This document shows positions 1-10,937 of a DNA stretch of 64,000 nucleotides, piece after piece. The notes beneath the pieces were generated by a model that did no database searches, was not told the origin of the DNA, and was given only the letters and a program-made list of their open reading frames with translations. Source of the DNA: Sordariomycetes sp. S80-01Y (lineage: Eukaryota > Ascomycota > Sordariomycetes); contig JAXQJY010000027.1 of assembly GCA_037042185.1 (NCBI GenBank), positions 620,001-684,000 of the forward strand, written 5' to 3'. A program made the position numbers and the translations under genes. Every line of letters begins with the position of its first letter. Position 1 is the first letter of the stretch.

Positions 1-331
1 GATGGTATGCGTTACGAATTGTACAGATACTCACCAGAGGATCCAACTGTAAACGACTCTTGTCTAAGTGAGATCTGAAATCTTCAAACTTAGCCCTCGA
101 TTCATCAGACACTTCGCAGTGGTTGAGCTGATACACTGGGTGGGATTTCAAATACCAAAAACTCTGACGCATCGAGGCTTCAGTTGGTAGTCCCTCTAGC
201 AACTGCGAAAATGCAGACTCTGCGCATGGAGTGCGCAACAAATTAACCAGCGCGTGATCAAACGTTCTCACATGCTCAGCGTCTAGTACATCGGAATGAC
301 GAGCGATCTGATAAACTACAGGTGACGCCAT
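1..331 (-). CDS. Unrecognised protein, N-terminal exon (gene runs off left edge)
   Basis: Reading the minus strand from ATG at 331, an open frame of 99 codons runs to 35 and starts MASPVVYQIARHSD. It is followed by a consensus donor GTGAGT (34-29) whose intron, with a CGTAAC branch-like string, continues past the window edge. The frame has a normal residue mix with no low-complexity bias, and it ends exactly at a codon boundary before the donor, which supports a real first exon. I do not recognise the family. No signal peptide or membrane segment is visible. A segment rich in Arg, Phe and His (about residues 10-30) is the only local feature. The rest of the gene is outside the window, so no function is proposed. 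Confidence 0.5.
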   Translation of the reverse strand, partial: MASPVVYQIARHSDVLDAEHVRTFDHALVNLLRTPCAESAFSQLLEGLPTEASMRQSFWYLKSHPVYQLNHCEVSDESRAKFEDFRSHLDKSRLQLDPLVSICTIRNAYH

Positions 332-451
332 GGTGTGATTTTGGTCATTGGTGTCAACAAGGTGAATGTATTTGGTGATATCTAAGAATGAAGAATAACC
401 CCGCCGATGTTGAGACAGGAACATGTCTTTTATTCGCCTATCGGGGCTAAG

Positions 452-772
452 CTACCATTTCACCAATATCTGATATCTAGATCCCCAGGGACCATGGCTG
501 GCAAGCCCTTCTAATCTAGTCTTCAAACCAGTGTCAGTTGCTGTCCATGTGTAAGCTCGGCAGGTCTTGTGAAGATTTACGAAGACATAGCAGCGCCCAA
601 GCAATGGTGTCCCGCCTCGTCCGCCCTTTGCAGGATCGCAAGACATTGATTGTTTGCCAGATGTTGACGCGCAATTGACGGGTTCACGGAGCCCATCAAC
701 GAATGAGGCTAAAAGATAAATGAGGAATTTTCTATTCACATTATGATACAATTCTATATTTACGGGCTTCAT
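452..772 (-). CDS. Possible small hypothetical protein (106 aa)
   Basis: An uninterrupted frame starts at ATG 772 (MKPVNIELYHNV) and stops at 452. It contains a short hydrophobic run (FLIYLLASF) and several cysteines, but no recognisable domain. It lies downstream of the GMC oxidoreductase gene on the same strand, only 43 bp past that gene's stop, so it may simply be 3' UTR sequence. No introns or promoter signals support it. It is kept only because its composition is not obviously that of a shadow frame. Confidence 0.18.
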   Translation of the reverse strand: MKPVNIELYHNVNRKFLIYLLASFVDGLREPVNCASTSGKQSMSCDPAKGGRGGTPLLGRCYVFVNLHKTCRAYTWTATDTGLKTRLEGLASHGPWGSRYQILVKW

Positions 773-815
773 GGTTGGTATCAAAGTGCGGGGACTCCGC
801 GGAGCCGTGTTCTGT

Positions 816-2974
816 CTAAACCTTGGCCTTGTCGGCCTTTTTCCACCTGCGGATGATGATCTCAGCAGCCTGCGAGTTGGTTAGCCATCGCAATTCATGC
901 AAAGGACAAAGGAATTAAGCCGTATACTCTTACCTTCTCGCCAATGGCGTATGCTGTCGTGGTAGTGTGCGCAGCAGGGACGGTGGGAATGATGGAGCAG
1001 TCGGCTACACGGAGACCCGAGATGCCATAGACGGAGAGGCTTGAGTCGACGACACCACCCTTTTCGCGGGGTAGCATAGCAGCCGTACAGCAGGGGTGCA
1101 TAAGGGACTGGATCACAGTGTCCTTGACGTATTCGACGAGGGCGTCATGCTCAGTGATGTTGGCACCCGGGGCAACCTCGACTGCGCCGAGCTGCTGCCA
1201 GGTATCGGTGGCGTAGAGACGGCGGAAGTAGTCAACGTAAGTAGCCATGATGTCGAGATCGATGGGGTTGGCACCGGTGGCGTAGTTAACAATGGGGGTA
1301 CCGTCATGATCGGAAGAGTCCAGGACGACGGAGCCGCGGCTGAGGGGCTTGAGGAGGAAAGCGGTTGCAGGTCCTGTGTGGAAAGGCATCTCCAGAATGG
1401 GGTGCTCGGGGTGTTCCAGGGCCTGGGCGATGATCTCGAGTTGCGCAAGGTATCCCTCCTGAACAGTCTCGGTAGCGCTGGTGGGTAGATACTCGAGGGC
1501 TGAACGATCCTCGATCTGAGTGCGAATGTTCGCGACAATCTGCTCCCACTCAGGTGTAACGTTCTGGAGGGCAACATACGCTGCACTGTTGCCCATGGCA
1601 AGAGTATAAGGCCCGCGGGCAGGACGCTCGCGGAATTGGGCGACGGCCTCGGCAGCATAAGTAGCGTTGTTGGTCACCTCGGCTTCGTTAGGGAGAGGAG
1701 CATCATAGGAGAAGGTGAATGGAGTTCCGCAGTGGTCCTGGAAATTCTGTCCAACTCCGGGCAAATCTTCGACAACCTCAAGGCCTTCTGACTCGAGGTA
1801 CTCTGCGGAAGCGACACCGCTGCGCTGGAGGATCTGGGGTGTGTGGATGGCACCAGCTGACAGGATAACCTCCCGCTTGGGGCGAATTGTCTGAATTTCG
1901 CCACCAGCAACGGGGCGGAACTCGATGGCAGGGGTATCTTGGTCCTTATCTATTATAAGCCGAGTGACCTTGTGCTCGACGAGGAGATCGAGGTTGTCGC
2001 GGCAGCCTGCAATTCTGGTGTAGTGACCTTCACCGGCGTGTGATCGCTCCACGGTCTCGGAGTTCTGGGCAGAGGGAACCCAGCAGATACCATGCTTGTC
2101 CCCGTTGTCGCAGCTAAGGGGAGTCTCAAGACCAAACTCCTCGTAAGCTTCCCATCCGACCCCTGGAATTAGCAGTCAGCACGTTAATTTCATTCTTTTA
2201 CCGCTTTAAGAAGTACATACGCTGGACAGGCCATTGGAAGGGCGGGAACGATGCTTCAATCGAGTGGCCTGCGTACGCAGAGGCATCATAAGTATAGCCG
2301 TACTCTTCTACCAGCTCTTCACTCGGCTCGGTCAAAAAGAAGGACTGAAATGTTTTTAGCCCAAATGTGAGCGGTCGGGTAGAGTAGGGACAGACCGACC
2401 TTCTCGAACTCAGGACCAAAGTTCTCCCAGTCCCAGCTGTCAGGGCTATCGTCGAACTGGGGGCTACCCAGTCGCGCCCATTCGTCGTAGTCGTACCTTG
2501 AGCCACGGTCCAGGAATTGACCATTGACGGCAGACCCTCCTCCGACAGTCATTCCTAGGATGACGGTGGCAGCGCGGTTGTTGACGCTGGAAACCGGGGG
2601 AGAACTGATAACCAGCCGGCTGGCACCACGGCCATCCTCAGGTGGATCATAATAACCAACTGTGCCCTCAATTTTGCCGTACTCAATGATAAGGACCGTT
2701 TCTGCATAAATTAGTTTCGGCTTCCAAAGGCTGTCTTGGTCTCGCGGTTTGGAATTCAGATCTGGCAACCAATTTACAACTTACTCTTGGGGAAAGCAGC
2801 CGAAACACGGTCAGCAACGGTCAAACCTGCCGTACCACCGCCAATGACGACAAAGTCATATTCGTCCCGGAGCTCAGTCACCTGTCTCTTGGCGAGGTGT
2901 TGAGCGCGACGGGGCAGCGCTTCAACCACGCCGAGTAGGCAAGCGCCGATCGAGAAAGCATTAATCAGGCGCAT
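816..2974 (-). CDS. Secreted GMC-family FAD oxidoreductase (AA3-like), 632 aa, five exons
   Basis: Exons on the minus strand are 2974-2785, 2701-2400, 2344-2221, 2162-934 and 869-816; phases match throughout. The protein opens with a secretion signal (MRLINAFSIGACLLGVVEAL) followed by a basic stretch ending in KR, then the FAD-binding DYDFVVIGGGTAGL motif at about residues 39-51. The C-terminal GMC_oxred_C domain has the HPCCTAAMLP histidine motif, a GGVVD turn, LRVADCSIIP, and a second conserved histidine in PAAHT. These residues are the usual catalytic pair of glucose oxidase, aryl-alcohol oxidase and choline dehydrogenase relatives. Substrate cannot be told from sequence; a secreted alcohol or sugar oxidase/dehydrogenase is likely. 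Intron 2 uses the weak donor GTCGGT, but the joined FEKSFFLTEP matches the family pattern. The final exon is only 18 codons. Confidence 0.88.
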
Positions 2975-4043
2975 TATTTCGGTCTTGCTTTGTACCGAAA
3001 GTTTGAAAAGCAATATGATGATCGCAGGTGATGTATTAAAAGAATGATACCCGCCAGAAGACAGGAGGTACACCGCACGCACTACTTCCGAAAAGAATGA
3101 GCTCAAAGAGAGTCACTTCAAGAGGAAAGCCCACTGTCGCTTTCTTATACGGTCCCTACGTACCTTCGAACGGAGACAAGAGCCCGGCTAAAAGACTCGG
3201 CCACGCGGAGCAGCTGGTTGTGGCAGCGCCAAGCCATGTAGAAGACAGGGGTTGTGGACCTTAACCAGGGTATATCTCCGGACGGGGTCCAGTCATATTT
3301 AACGCGCCTGGAAACATGCAGGCCCTGGTCGAGAAATGTTCAAGGGTTTTCAGCAGAATTGAGTGGCCAAATGCCGCGGGGCCTCAGCCCGTTCAACCTC
3401 GATGCGCCTCCACCTGCGAGATCGATTGACTTGTCGCTAGTTTCAGGGGTAGTGTATGCCCCAAGCGCAGTGTCGGGTCCCTGGCAGTAACGCTTACGTG
3501 GGACTGAAATCCAGAAAGTAAAGCTTCATTTATTTCACGGGAAGTGCGAAGGGAAAACGTGGAAAAGCACGTTATGCATGTTCACACGCCCACGTTTATT
3601 CCTCCATCCTTTGCCCTTACAACTCGCTACCCTGTCTGCCCCATCGCCAGGGTGGTGAAGCAGCCACTCCCTTCTCATTTCCTCCGCATGATGCCCAGGA
3701 ACAGCTCCGCAAGGGTTGACCGCCGCAGCGGAATTTACTCGTACGATTCTAGAGCGCACCCGAAGCATGGTTGGGGATGCCCGAGGACCACTTGATGAAC
3801 TTCATGTGGGCTTTTGTTAGAATACCGCTGAATGAAGCCTGGCAGTCACCCTTAGTTGGTTAAAACAAGATTGTATGCGTTGCTGAAATCTTTAACATAC
3901 GGCGAATCATGCTACAATTACGAGAGTTTTTGCATAAAGATTATACGGGGACGAGGATGAATCATCCGTTGATTATAGTTAAAACCTAGTGTGGCACGCG
4001 AGAATGCGCTTCACCTTTCTGACTTAGACGGACAGTTTCATTC
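2975..4043. other. Intergenic region between GMC oxidoreductase and rhodopsin-domain gene
   Basis: This 1.07-kb stretch holds the GMC promoter (its start is at 2974 on the minus strand) and the 3' flank of the next minus-strand gene. Open frames here (for example 3254-3490 and 3544-3795, plus strand) look like chance frames with no domain. The end near 3840-3990 is AT-richer. I see no RNA gene or repeat. Confidence 0.5.
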
Positions 4044-5474
4044 TCACACCGCGTACGCTACCTTCTTGCGAGGGTATTCATCGCTGTCGTTGCTGTAATC
4101 CATATCCTTCGAAGCGTCGTGGTAGCCAATCTCGACGTCCGTCGTGCGCACAATGCCATTCCTGACGTCCACAATACCGTCCTGCGAGCCGGTGGGCGTG
4201 GTTACCCTGCATTCGGCCTGTCCTTTTCCTTTTATTGTCCTCATCATGAAAGCATCGTTTGTATCGTCGTCGATTCGCGACGCACCCATAGGACGTGCGA
4301 GATTGGAGCGAAAGGCCGACGCGTGGGTGCTGCCGGGCGCTGGTGTGTTGGCCTGGTATGACGAGTTGAAATCCGAGAAGAAGCTCGGAAGTGCTTTGCG
4401 GAATAGAGGCCAGAGTGCGGGAATCGAGGCGGCCATGATGGCGAGGTTGCACTCGATGGGCGAGACGGCCCATCCAAACGAGTAGTATATGTCCGGGCTG
4501 CCGAGGCCCTTGTAGAACTGATTGAACCATGTAATCAAGAGACCGAGACGAATACAAGACACAACTGTGACCCTTTCTCACAAAGACCATGCGTTAGCGG
4601 ATATACCTCGTGTGAGCGGGGGACATGGCATGGTTGTAACTCACAATGCTCCGAGGGCAAAAACTCCCAGAAGAGCAATCTTCAGTCGGGTACGCATCTG
4701 TAGGCCGAGGAACGCCCAAAATGGTACGGCCAGCACTGCAACGTCGGTGACAATGACTATGGTGTTGTAGGCGTAGTTGAAGGAGACATTATCGATGCAG
4801 GTTCGTCTGTAGCCCGGCGTCCAGTTCAGTGAGATCGGGCTGCACTGGAACAAGGTGACGCAGAAGACAGAGATCATGCAGCCAGCGTTGACGGCCTGGA
4901 GCACGTAAACGGTATACCGTATCTGCTTTTTGACGCCTGTGAGCTTCTCGTGGAAGCATAGGACCGACGCCTTGACGAAGCCCAGAATGGGGTGATATAG
5001 CAGGATAATGAGCCACTCGTATAGTTTGGCCAGGGCTTGTTGCTCCAAGCTGAGCTCGGGTACGTCCCAGTAGTGTATACCTGCGTAGCATGTTTTCACA
5101 TCTATTCGTCGAGCACACTTTGTTAGTCAAGGTGGTCAATGCCGGTTTTCGTCTGGGCTCTCGACTTACACATAACTAGAGTATAGAACCAACCGGTGTT
5201 GACGGCCATGGCCGCAACCATGAGGTAGTCATCTGGACCTGTCTTTAGCAGGCCGAAGATGCCAATCCACCTGTTTTCGAATCAGTGACTTACCGACGCC
5301 CATTTGTTTTGCAGTCCATCGAGCCCATAGCCGAAGACCCACGATGATCAAGGACAGAGTCCAGAGGATGGAGATCACCGCAAGTCCCAAATGGTAAAGC
5401 CAATTCAGTTCATTGGGCTCTGGGAAGTCTGTCCCAGGGGCCCACGCGCGAACAGCGAGTGCAGTGACGCTCAT
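4044..5474 (-). CDS. Fungal rhodopsin-domain integral membrane protein, 411 aa, four exons
   Basis: Exons are 5474-5294, 5238-5170, 5101-4645 and 4572-4044. The start ATG at 5474 gives an N-terminal extracellular segment followed by a first helix (about residues 24-45). The family signature GPDDYLMVAAMAVNTG is rebuilt only by splicing exon 1 to exon 2. Further hydrophobic helices follow, including a Leu/Ile-rich one before HPILGFVKAS and one before RRTCIDNVSF. The last joint reads LGALVTVVSCIRL, typical of this family, and requires the acceptor GAGAAAG rather than the nearer CACAG. The tail is hydrophilic. This is the plasma-membrane family that includes Pth11-like and SAT4-like proteins of plant-associated fungi; no CFEM domain is present. 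Ligand and role are unknown. Confidence 0.82.
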
Positions 5475-8303
5475 CGTCACGTCCCGCTGTTGAAGGGTCC
5501 AGCATGCGAAGGACGAGAGCTGATGAAGACGACACAAGGTAATTCGTTTCTGTTATCCTTCTTTTCTTCGGGACTGCGTGTAGACGGGCGGATGGGTCTC
5601 CTTGAGCGGAGCAAGCTGTTATAATGGGGAGCATGGTCAAGTCGCAGACCGGGCCTTCTTCCCCGTATTTGCACAAGCGACTCATCGGGGAACTCCTCCG
5701 GAGTCTGGGATCAACCTTGGTAGTGGGTCTGAGGTGGCTCTGGTTTCGCTTACTCCCCCTGCAGCAATTGAACGGAGACTGCCTGGAGCTGGCCGGATCA
5801 GCGCCTTTTCCGATGCCTTGCACCGCCAGGATCTGTCCTATAGCAAACGATTTATGACCGATGCTCATCTGCAATGAAAGTGCATCAGCCTGACAACGCT
5901 CAACTCTCCTCGGAGCTCTGCTTTCGTATGGCGTGCAAGCTGGGGTCAAAGATGGTAGGTCCATAGAGTCGGGACTGTCTATTTGATCTGCCGGAGTAAG
6001 CTTAAAATAAGGATAAAGAGATGGCGTTCGCGGGCCAAGAATGCTGTGCCATGTGCACCGAACGGTCATGCGAAAACGTGCAAGCCGCAGGGATCTCAAC
6101 CCCCATTGCCACGCATCTGAAGGCCTCGACCTACGGACGTGCCCCTTTCTTGTCAAATCCTGCAGCCAGGGATCGGGGACCTTCCTCGTCGCTGCCGTAT
6201 GCAACGTTGCGGGTAATTGCTATAAGGAATGAAGTCCGCGTGTTCTATTTAGCCGATTGGCGCGTTCGATTCGCACTTGTCATGCCTTGAACCACGTTTG
6301 ATTATGTGTGAAAGCTCACACCGATCTGTGAAGTCTGTAAGCGTCTCGATCTTTCTGTCTAGGTAGAAAGTCCCGGACGTTCCAGGTGAACAGAAGCCCG
6401 ACCTATCTCCACAAACACAGGTCTGCCGGAAGTAATCCCATTTTACCTCAGGGCACGAGACAGCGCTCCGAATCCCCTCTTAATGGTATATTGTCGCCAA
6501 CGTTTGATTTTCTAGCTTGCCGGCCGCTGAACCAAACACCGCGAATGAGTGTAAAGAGCCAGCCCTCGGGGCATCGGCCAGACATTTTGTGTTCCTCATT
6601 GACGAAGCAGCTTCCAGCAGCGTTCAACCCGGTAGTATGATCAACAGGACGCTCCTTAAGCCTGTAAATCCCAACAGGATGGTCCTCGTGTGGTCCGTGG
6701 ACTTGCAGGCACTTCCGCCAGCTCGGAAACGCACCCACGTCGTGACAACCCTTGCGTGTGGTCCGAGAAGACGGCAGCCAATTTATTTCGTACAGGCAAT
6801 TGTCAGGGGTAGCCATCTTCAGCCTCAGCTCATACGAGACCTCGATACAGCCAAGAGCGCTGATTTAATCCCAAATTCGGAAAGCTGATGCAACGAGGTG
6901 CCCCCGGCGTCCTTGGCCCAGGGCGTCGTCAGCATCGCCGGAATACTCCCTAGGCTCGTAGACAACCATTCTGAGTCGGCACTAAACAATCATCCAATTC
7001 TACAGTCGGAGTAATCAATGACACAGTCTGCATTAGCTAGCTTCCCATTGGCGAGGATGCGTAGAGGACTGTTGACGTGAAAGGTCCAATAAGCGGTGAG
7101 CAAGCATTGCAGAAGCAAAAGTATCAGCAGACAGCAGGTTGTTTAGGGACTCAAAGGAACACCACCAAAGCCTTCCGAAGCAAGTGATATCCAATGGGAT
7201 GGCTTTCGATCTTGCTTGGGGAAAGGAGACCGACTTAACGCCCAATTGAAAACGAGTCCCTCACACATATTCGTCTTGCCTGAGCTTCTTACATCGACGA
7301 CAAAGTCCGGTTCGCACGAGAGGGGAAGGTATGGAAAAGTTGGCAATGGAAAGCTATGACGGGCTGAATTGACCTCTCAGAGTACGTCCCATCCCTCCAT
7401 CATCAGAGACATGTCCCGGATCTGCCTCGCGAGTTTGGAGTGGTGCCAGCTACCCTACATCTTTGTCCAAAAAAGAAAAATACCCCAAACACGGCACGGT
7501 CTATGCAGAAGCAATGTGCTACAGTGTCCCTCATCTCAAAGACCTCCATAGTTCAATTGTGAGGGCAGGCATCAATGACCAAAGTGTTGAGTCACCGTGG
7601 CAGCGGTCTTGCAGCAATGCTGAAACTTCTCAAAGCCAAACAACCGCCTGTTGCTCCCTTAATTGAGCCCCAGCTGAGGGAGTCTCGGTGACGTTGGGAA
7701 AGCTTAATCATTCCGAAGAGCGCGTTCCAGCACATTGACCCCTCTTGGCTAGCGGAAGTTTAGTTGTCATACCCTAGACTGATTGGACGAGGTTGCACCA
7801 GACGTCAGCCATCAAATGCACATTCAGAAAACTTCCCAACCGTCTTCGCATTCAGACGCGTCTCAAAAAGAACTCGGAATTGGCGGCTGTAACTCGGGAT
7901 TCATGGAGGTGAGTTTGCAGTCCGCACTATAGAACACACACGGAGCTCTCATACGCAAATGGTGACGTCTAAGATTGCCACGGCCTGCATGATCACCTCA
8001 ACCTGGCATTGGATACCACCGCGAGGGGGTCTATAGACTTTGGGCCAGGGAGCCACTCGCTATCTTGACGGTATTGGCGGAAAGATGGAAAGGCTCAGTC
8101 TCATTGGTTATGGCTCAGATGCCGTATTATTGCCGCTGACGTTGCACGCCGTTGCGCTGTTGTGGTACGAGACCCCTCTTCGGGGAGATAAGTGCAACAT
8201 GGTATCTGCTGTTGGGCTTCTTTTTCTTTTCTCTCAGCCTTTACTCATTCTGTTATCTCAAGACTGTCACCTTGGGGGTTTTGATCAAGACGATCTTTCA
8301 ACA
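5475..8303. other. Gene-poor 2.8-kb interval
   Basis: No frame in this stretch on either strand gives a convincing protein. The longest minus-strand frame (5410-6204, 264 codons) overlaps the start of the rhodopsin-domain gene and is rich in Arg, Pro and Ser with no domain, which suggests a chance frame. Others (6021-6290, 6448-6816, 6517-6888) contradict each other on opposite strands. No terminal repeats or transposase-like residues were recognised. The right end carries the promoter of the molybdenum enzyme gene, with a CT-rich tract (about 8216-8245) just before its start. Confidence 0.45.
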
Positions 8304-10072
8304 ATGGCTCCTATTCAGTTACACAGCGAGGCCACGAACCGACCAGATGAATGGAAGATCGAGCAAGGCTTGTCCGCGGCTGTCTTGCCCGTGCTGGACA
8401 TGACCGGCCCAACGACAACTTGGAGTGACCCTCAGACTTTTGGCCCCTTCACTAAGGATGAGGCGGCCGTCAAGGCTGTCGGTGATAGAGAAAAGCTCTT
8501 CACTCGAGCCCGTAAGGGCTGGAAGGGGTAAGCTCCTACGTCTAGTTGATGTCTCATCCACTTGAACGCCTCTGATGTCGTTGAAATTCCAGATTCGTGG
8601 AGTGGGAGGAGAATCCCGACAAAAAGGAAAAGGCGCACAGGATCATCAAGGCCGAGGTCTTCCCCCCTAACCCGGAGTACCAGATGGGCCCCATTCCCGG
8701 AACTAACCCCGTGCTTCCCGGCACACGCTGGAAGATGTGGCATCACGCCGTGGGAGGCGAGCTGACCGACATTCCCGACGACTCGTGGAAGCTGGTGCTC
8801 AAGGAGAAGCACCCGGACATGCTCCACCTTCTGCAGTTCCCGTACAACGGAGAGCCTCCCAAGCGCCTGGTCACAGACAAGGAGATCACGCCCAACCCAC
8901 TTCACTTTGTTCGGAACCACGGAGGGATCCCCATCATTGACAAGGAGGACTACAGCTTCAGGCTCGATGGCTTGGTGAAAAATCCCAAGACATTCACCCT
9001 CGATGACCTTATGGATGAGTCCAAGTACCCCCGCATGGAGAAGATTGTCACGATCCAGTGCTCAGGCACCCGCCGTATCGAGCAGATCCGCCTATACCCG
9101 GGCCAGGGTGACGAGGTGCCCCAGGCGCCTTGGGCTGAGGGCGCCATCGGCACTGCACGATACACTGGCATCAGTCTCAAGAAGGTCATCAAGGAGTGTG
9201 GCGGGATGATCGACGGCGGGAAGCACCTGGAGTTCTACGGCGCGGATACCTACTTCAAGGACGACAAGGTCATGAACTACCTCGTCAGCGTGCCCTGGTC
9301 CAAGGTCAAGGCCAACGAGGTGATGCTCGCCTGGGACATGAATGGCGAGCCCCTTCCCCGCATCCACGGATACCCGCTGCGTCTCGTGGTGTTCGGCTAC
9401 ATCGGCGCCCGTAGCGTCAAGTGGCTTTACCGCATCAAAGCCATCAGACAGCCCTCACGTGCACCCGTCCAGAGCCAGGAGTACCTATACTTCCCGCAGC
9501 AGGTGGGCAAGTATAACTTCAAGATGACGGACGGCATTCAGATCCAAGAGATGCCCGTCAGCTCGGCCATCATGTCGCCCTGGACCCGCCAGGTCGTTGT
9601 GCACAACGGCAAGATCCGCTGCAAAGGTTGGGCCTACTCCGGAGGCGGCCGTTGGCCCGAGAGAGTCGAATTGTCGGCTGACGGGGGGTTCAACTGGTAC
9701 ACAGTGCCCCTGGACAAGCTTTCCAAGAAGCGCAAGTGGACGTGGCGCACCTGGGAGATGGAGCTGCCCTGCGACGTCGAGGGCTGGGTGGACATCGTCT
9801 GCCGCTGCTGGGACAACTCGCTCAACACGCAGCCGCCGGACGTGCGGACTGCGTGGAACTGGGGTCTGCACGTCACGAGCTCGTGCCATCGCATCAATGT
9901 GTACAGCGTCAACAAGTCGAGGCCCAGGACCAAGGCACGGCTGGAGGAGTTCGAGAGCAAGGGCATCCCGTTGGGACCACTGACGGTGCCGCTGGCGTTC
10001 CCATCGCAGAACTGGGATGAGTACGAGGAGTTCTGGAAGAAGAATGATCCTCGTGATGTGGACGACGATTAG
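8304..10072 (+). CDS. Molybdopterin oxidoreductase, sulfite-oxidase-like, 567 aa
   Basis: Exons are 8304-8527 and 8593-10072; the joined codon gives KGWKGFVEWEE. The start MAPIQLHSE has an A-rich context (CAACAATGG). The protein has the Oxidored_molyb domain (roughly residues 160-340) with the cofactor-binding cysteine at about residue 231 in TIQCSGTRRIEQ, followed by the Mo-co dimerisation domain with GWAYSGGGRWPERVELS and WDNSLNTQP. Plant and animal sulfite oxidases and eukaryotic nitrate reductases normally carry CAGNRR here; this protein has Thr in place of Asn. There is no cytochrome b5 or FAD/NADH domain, so it is neither a complete assimilatory nitrate reductase nor an animal-type sulfite oxidase. 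The acidic C-terminus (DVDDD) lacks a peroxisomal signal. Most likely it is a cytosolic sulfite-oxidase-like enzyme; the substrate is unproven. Confidence 0.85.
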
Positions 10073-10937
10073 CTTCGGCTCTCGAGTTGTTTCTCCTCAT
10101 GCTCATGTTCAGGACTAGTCTTCCACTTCGTACTGCAAAGGTATTCAATTGTTCAAGCTATGAGATAAGGTTGAAAAAAAGGCTTTTAATCACCCATTTG
10201 AGCCTCTTTAAAAGATTCTATTGTTGTTATTCGTCCCTTCTCTCCGTCCTTTCTCTCCGTCATCTGAACTGCCTCATCTACTTGCGCTATGTGAGAATTG
10301 GTCTCTTTTAACGAAATGAAAGGTTCGGGTGACTACAAGTTCAAACTGAGCATCAGAATACCAAGGCAACTCCCCCACCATACCACACAGTGTGGCCCCA
10401 ATCCTACATGGTACCGTTATGCTCAAGAGAGTCGCTGTAGGGAGTAGAATCGCGGCCAGCACGCACAGTCCCAGCAGTGGGGGAAACTGAGAAGCCTTGA
10501 AAGTCTATTGTCTAGTGGGATCCACACAGAGTACGTGGTAAAATATGCTTTGAGATGGGATGTTTGGCATTCGGCTGGGGAGGAGGAGGGTCAACGGTAT
10601 GCGGAGTAAGACATGTACGGGTTGGTACATGAAGCTGATGGTGTGAACGGATAGCATTGGAGCGGACCATTGACCAATGCGCGTCGCTTGAATTCCCATT
10701 ATTCATCCACCCGCTTCGTTGAAGGCATTTGATCTTACATCTACTCAATCTTGATCAGCCTGCGCTTGCATTCGACTTCATCTGTGGCTATACCCTAACT
10801 GCAAGTCGAATTGGCCAGTGATGCTCCGCGTGGTGCGGACACGACCTTCGGTACCTCTAACCAGCCACAGCCACCATCCATCACCTCCAAGAGGGATTCC
10901 ACAGGTTGCGGCTGCGGTTGTCTTTATTGGAAGAGCC
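10073..10937. other. Intergenic region before DyP peroxidase
   Basis: This 865-bp stretch contains the 3' flank of the molybdenum enzyme, including an AT-rich segment at about 10140-10210, and the promoter of the peroxidase. An in-frame upstream ATG at 10818 would add 40 Pro/His-rich residues to the peroxidase; I consider those untranslated. No other gene or repeat was seen. Confidence 0.45.

Noticed and set aside
5410-6204. 264-codon minus-strand frame in the gene-poor interval
   Set aside because: Arg/Pro/Ser-rich with no domain, and overlaps the first exon of the rhodopsin-domain gene in another frame.
10818-10937. Longer N-terminus for the DyP peroxidase from ATG 10818
   Set aside because: The extra 40 residues are Pro/His-rich and not like a targeting signal, and ATG 10938 has a much stronger context.
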